Positions 52,417 to 61,681 of a stretch of 64,000 nt of DNA are shown piece by piece. The translations under genes were made by a program, and so were the position numbers. This stretch comes from Enterococcus pallens ATCC BAA-351 (GTDB lineage: Bacteria > Bacillota > Bacilli > Lactobacillales > Enterococcaceae): positions 186,001 to 250,000 of the forward strand of contig NZ_ASWD01000003.1 in the NCBI RefSeq assembly GCF_000407485.1, written 5' to 3'. The notes beneath the pieces are model-generated. The model had not been told where the DNA came from, ran no database searches, and was given only the letters and a program-made list of their open reading frames with translations. Position 1 is the first letter of the stretch. Each line of letters starts with the position of its first letter.

Positions 52417-53565
52417 TTAACTATGGTAGCGTTCTACACCGTCTAAATAAGTTGCTTCTAATTCCATGTTTGGTTGCAACACGATGAAATCAGCAGCTCT
52501 GCCTTTTGCGATCATGCCGCAGCGGTCGTCAATCTTACAGCTGACAGCTGGTACATAAGTTGCCATCATGATTGCTTCTTCAGGTGTCGCAATGTTCCAG
52601 TCAACGACATTTTTGATGGCTTCCTTCAGCTTCAAGATACTTCCAGCCAAATTACCGGATTCCAAACGAGCTGTGCCTTCTTTTACAACAACTGGAAATT
52701 CCCCTAGATTATAATTACCGTCTGGCATACCACCTGCCATCATGCAGTCAGTGATTAATGCCACATGATCATGTCCAGCTTTTTCCATTAAAATTTCAGC
52801 TGCTTGGGGATGGACATGGTGTCCATCACAAATCAACTCAGAGAAAACATGCTGCAATGACAGCAATGCACCAACCATTCCAGGTTCACGATGATTTAAT
52901 CCGCGCATTCCGTTATAAGCATGAACGAAAACACTTGCGCCTGCTTCAACTGCCGATTGTGCTTCTTCCAAAGTAGCATTTGAATGTCCTAAAGCGACCA
53001 CAACACCTTCATCTGTCACGGTTTTGACAAACTCCTCTACACCTTTACGTTCAGGTGCCAAGGCAATTTTTTTAATTAAACCGCCAGATGCTTCTTGCCA
53101 TTCGTTAAAGGTATCTACATCTGGATCACCAAAATAACTTGGGTTTTGCGCCCCTTTATGTTCTTCAGTAAAGAAAGGTCCTTCAAAATAGATTCCTTGA
53201 ATTTTTGCCCCGGGTACTTCCTGATACGTTTTTCCGATAGTTTCTGCAACATCCTTTAAACGTTCCTTAGTAGAAGTTAATGTTGTCGGTAAGAAACTAG
53301 TTACGCCACAGGAAAGAAGTCCTTCAGACATTACCTTCAAGCCTTCTGCATCATTGTCCATTACGTCATGATTTTTAAAGCCGTGTATATGAGTATCTAC
53401 AAGTCCTGGTGCAATCCATTTGCCAGTTTGGTCAATTACGTTTGCTTCTGAATCAGGCAATTCTTTCGTATAATCACCAAAAATTCCATCTGTGATTTCT
53501 AAATAACCTGCTTCTTTTACGCCGGATTTCAAAAAGAATTTGTCCGCATAAATAAATGTTTTCAT
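52417..53565 (-). CDS. nagA: N-acetylglucosamine-6-phosphate deacetylase
   Basis: A 382-residue amidohydrolase with metal motif GLVDTHIHGFKNHD, FEGPF with the catalytic-site Glu, GHSNATLEEA, AYNGMRGLNHREPG and DCMMAGG. It removes acetyl from GlcNAc-6-P in amino-sugar recycling, feeding glucosamine-6-P to glycolysis or wall synthesis. It is a single-gene unit with its own terminator. Confidence 0.95.
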   Translation of the reverse strand: MKTFIYADKFFLKSGVKEAGYLEITDGIFGDYTKELPDSEANVIDQTGKWIAPGLVDTHIHGFKNHDVMDNDAEGLKVMSEGLLSCGVTSFLPTTLTSTKERLKDVAETIGKTYQEVPGAKIQGIYFEGPFFTEEHKGAQNPSYFGDPDVDTFNEWQEASGGLIKKIALAPERKGVEEFVKTVTDEGVVVALGHSNATLEEAQSAVEAGASVFVHAYNGMRGLNHREPGMVGALLSLQHVFSELICDGHHVHPQAAEILMEKAGHDHVALITDCMMAGGMPDGNYNLGEFPVVVKEGTARLESGNLAGSILKLKEAIKNVVDWNIATPEEAIMMATYVPAVSCKIDDRCGMIAKGRAADFIVLQPNMELEATYLDGVERYHS

Positions 53566-53641
53566 CCTTAAGCGCTCCTTCTTACTTGATACTTTAAAGG
53601 TACTCCTGATCAGTCAATCTGTCAAGAATGGTGTAGACCAT

Positions 53642-54469
53642 TTAAAAGAAATCTCGTAATTTGGTCGTGGCATTTAACCACTCACGATACTGCTGAGCCT
53701 TCTTGTCTTCACCAATCATTTTTAAAACCGTCATTTTTAAGGTGAACAGCTCATTCAATTTATAACAGCTGGACTGCTGCTGGTTCCAACGCAGCCCCAA
53801 GTCGATGATTCTTTCAGCCTGCTGAAACTCATTATACTCTAATAAAAACAACGCATAATCCAAGAATAACTCACTTAATTCAATCTTTTCAGTGTAATCA
53901 CACATCGTAGTCTCAAACAGTTCAATACTCTTAGTGTAAAGCCTGCGTGCTTCCTCATCTTTGTCCAGTTGATTATTCATCTTAGCAGCAAAAGCCATTA
54001 ATAAAATCTTACTGTCAAAGTACCCTTGGTATTTCTTCGAGACTAAGATGTCCAAGCCTTTTTTAGTATTTTCTAGCGCATGTTTGGGATTGCTGTCTAA
54101 ATAAAAGGCACAAACCGCCTTGAAATAATAAAACTGCTGCAGATCTTTATCTAAAACAATCCGCCGCTTATCCTCCAAGTAATTCACAATTGCCTGAATT
54201 TCAGCAAAACGCTGATGACGCATCAGAAAATACATCTTTTGAAAATACTTCCGCAGCAGCAGCTCCTTTGGTAAAAAATCCACCATCAGCTGATCAATTG
54301 TAATTCCTAAACGTTGGCAAAGCTGTTGCATCACCAGAATATTGGGAATTTCCTCATTGTTCTCGATTCGACTTAACACACTTTGTGAACAAATGTCCCG
54401 TGATAAATCTTTTTGTGTCATTCCATGTTCTTTACGGAAGTCTTTTAAGACCTGTCCAATGGATTCCAT
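53642..54469 (-). CDS. HTH regulator with TPR-like domain (Rgg/PlcR type)
   Basis: A 275-residue regulator. An N-terminal XRE HTH (about 5-60; MTQKDLSRDICSQSVLSRIE) is followed by a helical repeat domain (about 75-270). This is the layout of RRNPP-type peptide-responsive regulators. No small peptide gene was identified beside it, so a pheromone cannot be named. It is downstream of nothing on its strand and has its own start. Confidence 0.75.
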   Translation of the reverse strand: MESIGQVLKDFRKEHGMTQKDLSRDICSQSVLSRIENNEEIPNILVMQQLCQRLGITIDQLMVDFLPKELLLRKYFQKMYFLMRHQRFAEIQAIVNYLEDKRRIVLDKDLQQFYYFKAVCAFYLDSNPKHALENTKKGLDILVSKKYQGYFDSKILLMAFAAKMNNQLDKDEEARRLYTKSIELFETTMCDYTEKIELSELFLDYALFLLEYNEFQQAERIIDLGLRWNQQQSSCYKLNELFTLKMTVLKMIGEDKKAQQYREWLNATTKLRDFF

Positions 54470-54937
54470 GTCCGATTTCCTCCAAAATATGCATATTCAC
54501 ATTTTCTATCCTATTGTAGCCTAATGAAGTAGCTAGAGCAACCAATTGCTAGACAATTAAACAGTTAGAAAATCCAGCTCCTAATGGAAAATTACTCTCT
54601 CAACACAATGATTTTTAAGATGAATCTTCCCCCTTTTGGAACGAGAAGTAAATTTTTTTGTCGATACGCAAAGAAAAGTTTCTTTTTTGTGTAACTTTAT
54701 TTGTCAGAAAAAAAAGAAATAGTAGCCACCTCTTCAAATCTTGTTATATACAAAGGATTCCCTTTAGTTTCTTCTAATTTTTTGAAGAAAAAGAAAATTA
54801 CCCTCTTGATTTTTGTGCAACAATTATTTATTCTATAAATGAAAGCGTATTACGAAAATGGAACGGAACAATGAATATACCAAAAATATTGTTAAAAAAA
54901 CGAATCCATATACTAAAAATGAAAAGGGGTTAGGAAC
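54470..54937. other. Non-coding stretch upstream of two divergent genes
   Basis: A 468-base A+T-rich gap between the minus-strand regulator and the plus-strand hypothetical gene. No ORF or RNA was recognised. ATGAAAGCGTATTACG at 54838-54853 is one exchange short of a cre consensus and precedes the plus-strand gene by about 85 bases. This is weak evidence. Confidence 0.3.
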
Positions 54938-55927
54938 ATGGCAGGAATTGAACTTCAAAAAAGAACAATCTTTAGTACTCGAAAACGGGAGAATCTTGAA
55001 CTAAAATTTGAGCAAGCCTATCAAGCTTCAAAAAAAGAAGCCACACATCATTCAGAAAATGTAGCACAGCTAATTCAAGCAGCGGTAGCGGTTATGGTTC
55101 GCAATGCTTTTTACGTGGGTGATTTTTCTTATTTGTCTAAGAACTTGATTCGCAAGCTGTTTTTGGATGGAGAAGTTCCAGCTTCTGTGCGTCATCTCTG
55201 CATTTACTTTGATGATTATTTTACACGAGAAGAGTGGAGCACCGTTATCAGCCATTTATATAAAGACGAAAAAGAATACAGCCAACTTACCGAGGAAGCT
55301 CGTTCACATATTGCTCCTTTGCGTCCTGCACTTACTTCTGGTGTGCAAACGGGAGAAAGAAAACTAAACTTGAAGGCATCATTTTTAGATGGAAACAATA
55401 AACTGCACAACTGGAGTCTAGGCAATGTTGTTACTTGCTTAACCACTAAGGAGCGCATTGATCTGTTAAATATCTTTGGCGAGTTAACTATTTTCCAAAA
55501 GGACGGTCTGCGCCAGTTTACGGAAGTTGTTTGGATGTATTTTGCCATCGATGAACGCTTTCGTGATTTTGACACCCGCGACGAGAAGGACCCTTTCCAC
55601 AAACCAAAAGAAGCAGTTCAAAACCAACCAGAAAAAGCTTCGACTAATAAACAATCAGCTGAAAAGTCTGTGCCAAATGATCGTGATGAAGAAAAGACAA
55701 TAGATGATCAACCAACTACGTCCGTCCAGCCGCCTATCAATCAGTCGAAGCAAACGTCCCAGTCGAAGAAGAAGACCGGCAAGACACCAACTGATCACAT
55801 GCCCAGCTGGAAAAACTTAACTGCCTCCGGTAAAAAGAAAAAAAATGAGAAGAACTTGAAGATAGAAAAGGCCCTGCGAAAGGGTTCCGGCAAGAAAAAG
55901 AATCGCAAGCGGAATAGGCGGAAGTAG
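54938..55927 (+). CDS. Hypothetical protein with a Lys-rich tail
   Basis: Not recognised. A 329-residue soluble protein with two parts. The globular helical part (about 1-225) has no familiar motif; LIQAAVAVMVRNAFYVGDF and the acidic WMYFAIDERFRDFDTRDE are the most distinctive. The low-complexity tail (about 230-329) is polar and then very basic (GSGKKKNRKRNRRK at the end). The tail suggests RNA/DNA or wall-polyanion binding. AAAAGGGG precedes ATG 54938. No partner genes. Confidence 0.6.
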   Translation: MAGIELQKRTIFSTRKRENLELKFEQAYQASKKEATHHSENVAQLIQAAVAVMVRNAFYVGDFSYLSKNLIRKLFLDGEVPASVRHLCIYFDDYFTREEWSTVISHLYKDEKEYSQLTEEARSHIAPLRPALTSGVQTGERKLNLKASFLDGNNKLHNWSLGNVVTCLTTKERIDLLNIFGELTIFQKDGLRQFTEVVWMYFAIDERFRDFDTRDEKDPFHKPKEAVQNQPEKASTNKQSAEKSVPNDRDEEKTIDDQPTTSVQPPINQSKQTSQSKKKTGKTPTDHMPSWKNLTASGKKKKNEKNLKIEKALRKGSGKKKNRKRNRRK

Positions 55928-56052
55928 CTGAACTCTGTAAGAGGTCTTTCGCGAGTTCCGTTATTGACTATCCTAGTAAATAATACTTAAGCTTTTTTGA
56001 GTTGCTTAACAAAAGATTTTGAGATGACTTAGTAATTATATTAAGCCAAAAA

Positions 56053-56099
56053 ATCCCCTTTGACACACATTCTGGATGAAAATGCACATCAAAAGGGAT
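56053..56099. terminator. Hairpin between the Lys-tail gene and the yxeA-like gene
   Basis: ATCCCCTTTGA and TCAAAAGGGAT pair, with additional matches inside (TGACACACATT/AATGCACATCA). No T tract follows cleanly. It could stop transcription from both sides or be a separate structure. Confidence 0.45.
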
Positions 56100-56219
56100 A
56101 TAGCTGACGCTGTCTATTAATCAAAGAAAACTTATGCATCAAGGTTTCTTTGGAATGCTCATAACTTTAAATAAGTGCTCAAGGCTTTTAAACAATTTAG
56201 TTTACAAGTCCACCAATAC

Positions 56220-56594
56220 CTATTTATCAATTTGTTGAAGAGCTTTTTCAGGAACCTGATCTCTAGTGACCTCTTCATAGTTTTCGATATGGGCACCCTT
56301 ATTGGTTAATTTCAAATAACGATCTACTTTCAATTCGCTCAAGCCATTGAAAGCGACTGGTCGTGTCTTGCCGTTTTCATCTGAGGCAGTCTGTTGATAA
56401 GCTGCTGTCCCATACTCGTTAACACTTTGGGGTTTCTCCGTTTTAACATACAGCGTTCCTTCCTGCACCAATGGATTCAGCTGATCCATGATTCCAGCAA
56501 TTTCACTGGAGGAATTTCTGGTAAAAAAGGTACTGCCGAATAAAACGATCCCTCCTGCCAAAACTAGTAAAACAATTTTTCTAATGATACTCAA
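56220..56594 (-). CDS. YxeA-family (DUF1093) exported protein
   Basis: A 124-residue protein with an N-terminal membrane segment (about 6-25) and an OB-like domain (LYVKTEKPQSVNEYGTAAYQ, LKLTNKGAHIENYEEV), typical of the YxeA/DUF1093 family of small exported proteins. The function is unknown; relatives are often associated with envelope stress and multidrug ABC loci. Confidence 0.78.
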   Translation of the reverse strand: MSIIRKIVLLVLAGGIVLFGSTFFTRNSSSEIAGIMDQLNPLVQEGTLYVKTEKPQSVNEYGTAAYQQTASDENGKTRPVAFNGLSELKVDRYLKLTNKGAHIENYEEVTRDQVPEKALQQIDK

Positions 56595-56767
56595 TGAACA
56601 TCTTCCTTTCTTTTCTAGAATTAAGCATACCGAAAGGAAGAGCAGAGCAGGTCAGTCCCAAGTTGTATTTCCAGCTAACAGTTTTGTCACTTGGGAAAGA
56701 TTAACCTCCTCCAAATTTAAAAAGTCACAATACATTTACCGTGAATCAGAAATAAAAAAGTACTGTA

Positions 56768-56793
56768 AAAATACCCAGCCAGATTGGCTGGGC
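56768..56793 (-). terminator. Terminator of the endolysin gene
   Basis: CCCAGCCA and TGGCTGGG pair on the minus strand around ATC, followed by TATTTTT. It lies eight bases after the stop. Confidence 0.8.
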
Positions 56794-56800
56794 TTGATTA

Positions 56801-58003
56801 TTAATACTCTTTTTTGCGTTCCAAGATACCCTTTAATCTCCAATGCCATGGACAAGAACTTGTCCAGTTGAAGAACGGTAAAGCTTTTCCGTTATTAGCA
56901 TAATAAATATCTTGTAGGACTTTCATTTCATCACCATGAGTTAACGCTCGTACTTCTTTACCATCAAAATAGAAAACTGCATCTTTTCCATCAACTTGGT
57001 ATAAACATTTCATTTCAATCTCTCCTTCTGTTGAATAGCTTCCATTATCAAAATTTGCTGAATCTATAGCTTCTAATTTTCCTGGGTTTTGACTATTTAT
57101 AGTGTTATAGGTTGACACAAGCAAAGTGCGATAAGACTGATATCCTATGCTTGCAAAATCTGCCTTCGCACCATGAACTTTGAATAAACCTCGACAATAA
57201 TCCTCAATTGAAGTAGTTCCTTCGACATTATATAAGCCATTTCGTTTAGATAATACAAATGTATAGGCACTAAAGAAATCATTTAACGTGGCAAATCGAA
57301 CATAATACCCACCTTCAAGTCTTGCACTCCCTCTTGTCATGTTGATTCCTAAATCAGCTGGCGCTTTAAAAGGTTCAGAGATACCAGACCAGTTTTTATC
57401 ATTTCTTCCTACATTCGAGTTCCCCCAATGACTTTCAATAAATAGCTGGGCAATCAAAAAACTTGGTTTCAAATTATATTGTTGAGAATAATTAATGACT
57501 TTTTGAATATTGTCCTGTGAAATACTGTGTCCTGAATTTACAATAGGACCCAGAGTATAAAATCCATCGCCGCCACTAGTTCCATTATTAAGTCTCCAAT
57601 AATAATGGGGTTGACTTCCCATATATCCGTTGGCTGGGGTTGTACTAATAGTTCCCGCTCCATAATTACAATGTATTATAGTGTTATTATCCAAAAAAAT
57701 CCCCGTATGTGAGTATGCTCCATTAGGGTCTGTTGGATTTGCTAGGAAGATGTCTCCTCGTCTACACTCTCCACGACTAATTTGTCTAGCAATTTTTGGC
57801 ATAGTATTAAGCTGTAGTGTTGATGTATTGCCATAATTACCTCCTGAATTATCAATAAATCCTCCAGCACGTAAGGCAGTAATTACTGCAGCCGAACAAT
57901 CATATTGCGGAGGATTACCACCTCCCCATGGTCGAACCATAGCATAAGTCACTCTTCCCTCATTCAACTTAAACCAGTTGACTAAAGCATCTATACTTCC
58001 CAA
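56801..58003 (-). CDS. Phage-type endolysin (Amidase_5 plus glucosaminidase-like domain)
   Basis: About 400 residues. The N-terminal domain (about 1-145; QYDCSAAVITALRAGGF, AYSHTGIFLD, IIHCNYG) is the Amidase_5/Pal-type peptidoglycan hydrolase with its Cys and His. Residues 165-315 form a second, glucosaminidase-like domain (FLIAQLFIESHWGNSN with a Glu). The tail holds a small beta-rich element (KCLYQVDGKDAVFYFDG). No signal peptide and no holin are nearby. It resembles a prophage lysin or lysin-like bacteriocin. TTG 58003 fits GGGGTGA; GTG 58012 is the alternative. Confidence 0.82.
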   Translation of the reverse strand: MGSIDALVNWFKLNEGRVTYAMVRPWGGGNPPQYDCSAAVITALRAGGFIDNSGGNYGNTSTLQLNTMPKIARQISRGECRRGDIFLANPTDPNGAYSHTGIFLDNNTIIHCNYGAGTISTTPANGYMGSQPHYYWRLNNGTSGGDGFYTLGPIVNSGHSISQDNIQKVINYSQQYNLKPSFLIAQLFIESHWGNSNVGRNDKNWSGISEPFKAPADLGINMTRGSARLEGGYYVRFATLNDFFSAYTFVLSKRNGLYNVEGTTSIEDYCRGLFKVHGAKADFASIGYQSYRTLLVSTYNTINSQNPGKLEAIDSANFDNGSYSTEGEIEMKCLYQVDGKDAVFYFDGKEVRALTHGDEMKVLQDIYYANNGKALPFFNWTSSCPWHWRLKGILERKKEY

Positions 58004-58012
58004 TAAAATCAC

Positions 58013-58705
58013 CCCTTTTCTAAATTTCCCATGCGTCCATGGGGAACATATGTCCGTGTATTAAGTATATTCCAGATTGTTGATCTAAAAAGACCAAACT
58101 TAGACTTAATTGTACAAAATGGAATTTTTATTACTAAAATTCCTATACTTGTGGTGCGGCTACTGAGTTTATTTAGCAGAAATGAGCGTCATATGGACAC
58201 TTACTAAAAATCAAGGGGAATAAGATAGTATCTCTCAAACAGATCAATTTAAACTTGTTCATAAAAATTTATATTCATATTTGAATGTATAATAGTGTTT
58301 TAGTCAAAGGAACGTCTATTAAATTTTTCCCAATTTACTACAAAAAAATGATGGTTACGTGTAAAAACATTTGATAAATCGCATGATAATTTTGCATGTT
58401 GAGCAATTATTGGAGTAAGCTAAATGAAAATATAGTCTATAGTAATCTTGTTCCCATCTCCTCTTATATTTGCTGCATCTTTAAAATGTGATACAAAAGA
58501 TTCTACTGACCCATGAACGAATATAGAAAAAAGGAAAAATTACTTATAAAAACTGTATTGAAATAGTGAATATAATTAGCTAGCTGCTAAAGCAGTTATC
58601 CATGAACTTCCAAAAGAAAAAATGGAATCAACGAAAAAAACCTTAAATAAATTTTTAAGTAATACATAAATACAAACTTCTAGTGATTTTCATAGTATGA
58701 ATAAC
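58013..58705. other. Gene-poor A+T-rich stretch
   Basis: About 690 bases between the endolysin and the tRNA region. No full gene was found. Near 58580-58670 the plus strand has a short frame that reads like a gene's end (AKAVIHELPKEKMESTKKTL), without a start. It is probably a decayed remnant. Long A/T runs elsewhere have no structure that I recognise. Confidence 0.4.
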
Positions 58706-58752
58706 AAAAAAAGATCAACAAACACTGTTACACCAATGTTTGTTGATCTTTT
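58706..58752 (-). terminator. Terminator downstream of tRNA-Leu
   Basis: AAAAGATCAACAAACA pairs perfectly with TGTTTGTTGATCTTTT around a loop of about 15 bases. It follows the tRNA 3' end on the minus strand. Confidence 0.85.
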
Positions 58753-58759
58753 CTAATTA

Positions 58760-58843
58760 TGCGGAAGATGGGATTTGAACCCACACGAGCCTTGCGCTCA
58801 CAAGACCCTCAATCTTGCATGTCTGCCATTCCATCACTTCCGC
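58760..58843 (-). tRNA. tRNA-Leu (GAG)
   Basis: An 84-nucleotide class II tRNA. The acceptor arm GCGGAAG pairs with CTTCCGC. The anticodon stem CAAGA/TCTTG encloses TTGAGGG, giving anticodon GAG. There is a long variable arm (TGAGCGCAAGGCTCG), and the T-loop is GGTTCAAATCC. The discriminator is A; CCA is not encoded. It stands alone and is followed by a strong terminator. Confidence 0.95.
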
Positions 58844-58888
58844 GAAACCTTGATTCATCATAGCGATAATCGTAAAAAATGTCAATAT

Positions 58889-59077
58889 CTAAACGGTCGT
58901 TGTGTCGTAGACATAGGTGATACTGCCATTTAAGCCAGCAATCCCACGAAAATATTTTTTGTCCTCTTGCTTAATCCATGCCTCACGAAACATGAAAAAG
59001 TCTTCTTTAGTCACTTCAATTTTTTCGATGTCGCCATTACGTAATTGTTCAATTTTTTCTTCAAATGGATTATTCAA
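58889..59077 (-). CDS. Small hypothetical protein, about 62 residues
   Basis: Not recognised. It starts at TTG 59077 after GAGGTG, or at GTG 59086. An acidic helical N-terminus (MNNPFEEKIEQLRNGDIEKI) is followed by a short beta-like end (YFRGIAGLNGSITYVYDTT). It lies downstream of the Arg-rich hypothetical gene by about 40 bases and may share its transcript. Confidence 0.6.
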   Translation of the reverse strand: MNNPFEEKIEQLRNGDIEKIEVTKEDFFMFREAWIKQEDKKYFRGIAGLNGSITYVYDTTTV

Positions 59078-59119
59078 CGTCTTCACCTCAAAAGAATAGG
59101 AAGATACAAGGTATCCTCC

Positions 59120-59749
59120 TTATTCATGGAAATATTTGCTGTTTTCTAAAATTCGGGTATCGTCTGTCATAATTCCCTGTAGCGAGCGGTCTAAACGAGA
59201 CGAGTGTCTTTGCTTTGCGTCTTTTGTTTGAATAGACGGCTGCTGCGGCGCCTTTTCACCTGTGTCAAACAACAAGTAGGACTGCTTTGAATTACGGATA
59301 CTGGTATAGAGTTCCTGTAATGGGATCGCATCCTCTGGTTCATCAGGAATCAGCGATTTGGGTACGTGTTTGGGTTTGAAGGGCGTGGCATTTCGTGTCT
59401 CCTCGCGAAAACTGACCTTCTTGTTGCTATCGGTAACAGGTTTAGAGTCTGCAAATAATGAACGAGGTGCGCGCTTTTGTTCGCGAGCCCGCGTTTCATA
59501 CGTTGGCAGATTAATCCGATGTCGTTCTAGTTCCTCCCGCGGCTTTTCATCCACTTGTACTCTGCGGGTACGTGAATTGTGGCGATTCGCCCGTTCCAAT
59601 ACCTCTTTTGCATCCAATTTATAGTCCGTGATAAAATCATCATGTCCATCAAACAATACCCGTTGGTTGCCCTGATTTAATTTTACACCTGTTTCATCGT
59701 CATAAGCAGGAAAACGTGCGCGTCTTCCACCAAATGGTCGATTTTCCAT
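59120..59749 (-). CDS. Hypothetical Arg-rich cytosolic protein
   Basis: Not recognised. A 209-residue charged protein from ATG 59749 (GAGG upstream; the open frame runs 24 codons further). It has many basic patches (RRARFPAYDDETG at the start, NSRTRRVQVDEKPREEL) and little predicted hydrophobic core, so it is probably partly disordered. No domain was identified. Similar lengths and composition occur in enterococcal conserved hypotheticals with no assigned role. Confidence 0.55.
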   Translation of the reverse strand: MENRPFGGRRARFPAYDDETGVKLNQGNQRVLFDGHDDFITDYKLDAKEVLERANRHNSRTRRVQVDEKPREELERHRINLPTYETRAREQKRAPRSLFADSKPVTDSNKKVSFREETRNATPFKPKHVPKSLIPDEPEDAIPLQELYTSIRNSKQSYLLFDTGEKAPQQPSIQTKDAKQRHSSRLDRSLQGIMTDDTRILENSKYFHE

Positions 59750-59839
59750 AAAAACCATCCTCGTTTTCTGATTTCTTATTAGTTTAGCACAAACGGCGAA
59801 AAAAAGCTTAGCAATTGACAAAAGACTTTACCGAATTTT

Positions 59840-61681
59840 TTAATCTATCAAAGATTTAGTTGTAAAATATTCCTGCTGCGGCACCAGTTCAATACCTTCG
59901 ATTAACTCCTCTAAAATAGCATAATCACCACGATACTGACGAGGACTAGCCAATTCTTCAATGCGAATCTTATGGGGTTGATCAGACACATTCAGCAAAT
60001 AAATCGTATATTCTTCTGCATCATATCTAATAATACCGAAGACATCATTCTCCAGCGAATACACCGGAAAAAATTCGCCATATTTCATGGAACCATGCTT
60101 TTTACGACGATAGGTCCAGGTCTGGCAGGAAGTATAGATGCTTTGATTAATCTTATTCCAAGGAAAGAACTTACGATTCTCTGGATCCTTGCCACCAGTT
60201 AACCCAGCTTCATCACCATAGTAAACACATGGAATTCCCGGCATCATAAACAATAGTCCCCAAGCATGAGCCAATTTATCAACAGAGCCTTCCAGCATCG
60301 TTAATATCCGCTCCGTGTCGTGGGTGCCAATATTATTCAGCTGATTGTAATAGAAATCTTCTGGATAATTTTCCTGATAACGAATCATTTCTTGGCAAAT
60401 TTTTTCAAAGGAACGGGTCTGATTCAGAATATCCATGATTTGCTGGCGCAGCGGATAATTCATGACACTCTGCAAATGGTCACCAAACACATACTTCCGC
60501 CTTTGATCATAAGCAATTTTATTGGAGGCATCCTCCCAGACTTCACCGATGAGGATTTTATCCTGATAACCTAGTAAATGCTTACGGATACCGCCAATAA
60601 ATTCGTCCGTCAGTTCGTCTGCCACATCTAGGCGCCAGCCATCGATGCCCAGAGTGGTCCACTTAGCTAAGACACTTTCCACATCGCCATAAATAAATTC
60701 CTGGAAGCTTTTATCATCCTTATTCACCTCGGGAAGATCAGCGACTCCCCACCAGGCTTCGTAATCACTGGGATATTTTTTAAATTTAAACCAAGGATAA
60801 TAAGGACTTTCCGGATTGCGGGCAGCGCCCACATCCTCTCCATACAGCCCTGCCTGATTAAAGTAACGGCTGTTGCGACCGACATGAGAAAAGACACCAT
60901 CTAAAATCACTGAAATCCCCGCCTCATGCAACGCCGTCAGCATTTCTACAAAATCCTCTTCACTTCCTAAAACCGGATCAATCGCAAAATAATCATTAGT
61001 ATCATAGCGATGGTTGCTGCAGGCTTCAAAAATCGGATTCAAATAAAGGGCAGTAATCCCTAAGTCCTGAAGATAAGGAATTTTTTGAGTAATCCCCTTT
61101 AAGTTTCCACCAAAGAAATCCCAACGAACTACTTCTTGTTCCTTATTGCGAATGTACATTGGTTCGTCTTCTTCCGTGGCATAAATAAAGGAATTTTTCT
61201 TGGGCGAAGAAATTTCACCATGAGGATTCCCATTCGCAAAACGATCCGGAAAAATTTGATAAAAGACGGCTTCACGATACCAGCTAGGAGCAATCTCCGC
61301 CTTCTCAAAGCACGTCAGCTGGTAAGAGCCCACCTCAGATTCCTGATGAGCAATCTTACCCTCGCCTCCTTGTCCATCAAAGCCATAAAAAAGGGTTCGC
61401 TTACTGCCGTCTGGACAAAAATGAACAATTTTAAAATAGTAGAAATACAATCCGCTACCCTGGTCAACCTTGTATTGATAATGGTAGCGGTCTTCTTCTA
61501 CCTGGTTCATAGGGAAACTGATTTTGCCAACAGTGCTTCCCTCTTTACGAACCACAAAAAAGACAGTGGTTTCCAACTCGGAAGGAACCGAGATCCAAAA
61601 ATCCACTCGCTTTCCTTCCTTTACTGCACCAAAGGGAAACTTATAGCGTTCCAGCCATGAATTATAGTAGATATGCGCCAT
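59840..61681 (-). CDS. GH13 glycosidase (neopullulanase/cyclomaltodextrinase type)
   Basis: A 613-residue glycosidase from ATG 61681 (AGAGGAG upstream). An N-terminal beta domain (about 1-120) is typical of neopullulanase-type enzymes. The GH13 barrel regions are ILDGVFSHV (region I), GWRLDVADEL (II, nucleophile Asp), ILIGEVWED (III, acid Glu) and NNIGTHDTERI (IV). It cleaves maltodextrins or branched glucans. Its start lies inside the end of the glycogen phosphorylase gene. Confidence 0.9.
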   Translation of the reverse strand: MAHIYYNSWLERYKFPFGAVKEGKRVDFWISVPSELETTVFFVVRKEGSTVGKISFPMNQVEEDRYHYQYKVDQGSGLYFYYFKIVHFCPDGSKRTLFYGFDGQGGEGKIAHQESEVGSYQLTCFEKAEIAPSWYREAVFYQIFPDRFANGNPHGEISSPKKNSFIYATEEDEPMYIRNKEQEVVRWDFFGGNLKGITQKIPYLQDLGITALYLNPIFEACSNHRYDTNDYFAIDPVLGSEEDFVEMLTALHEAGISVILDGVFSHVGRNSRYFNQAGLYGEDVGAARNPESPYYPWFKFKKYPSDYEAWWGVADLPEVNKDDKSFQEFIYGDVESVLAKWTTLGIDGWRLDVADELTDEFIGGIRKHLLGYQDKILIGEVWEDASNKIAYDQRRKYVFGDHLQSVMNYPLRQQIMDILNQTRSFEKICQEMIRYQENYPEDFYYNQLNNIGTHDTERILTMLEGSVDKLAHAWGLLFMMPGIPCVYYGDEAGLTGGKDPENRKFFPWNKINQSIYTSCQTWTYRRKKHGSMKYGEFFPVYSLENDVFGIIRYDAEEYTIYLLNVSDQPHKIRIEELASPRQYRGDYAILEELIEGIELVPQQEYFTTKSLID

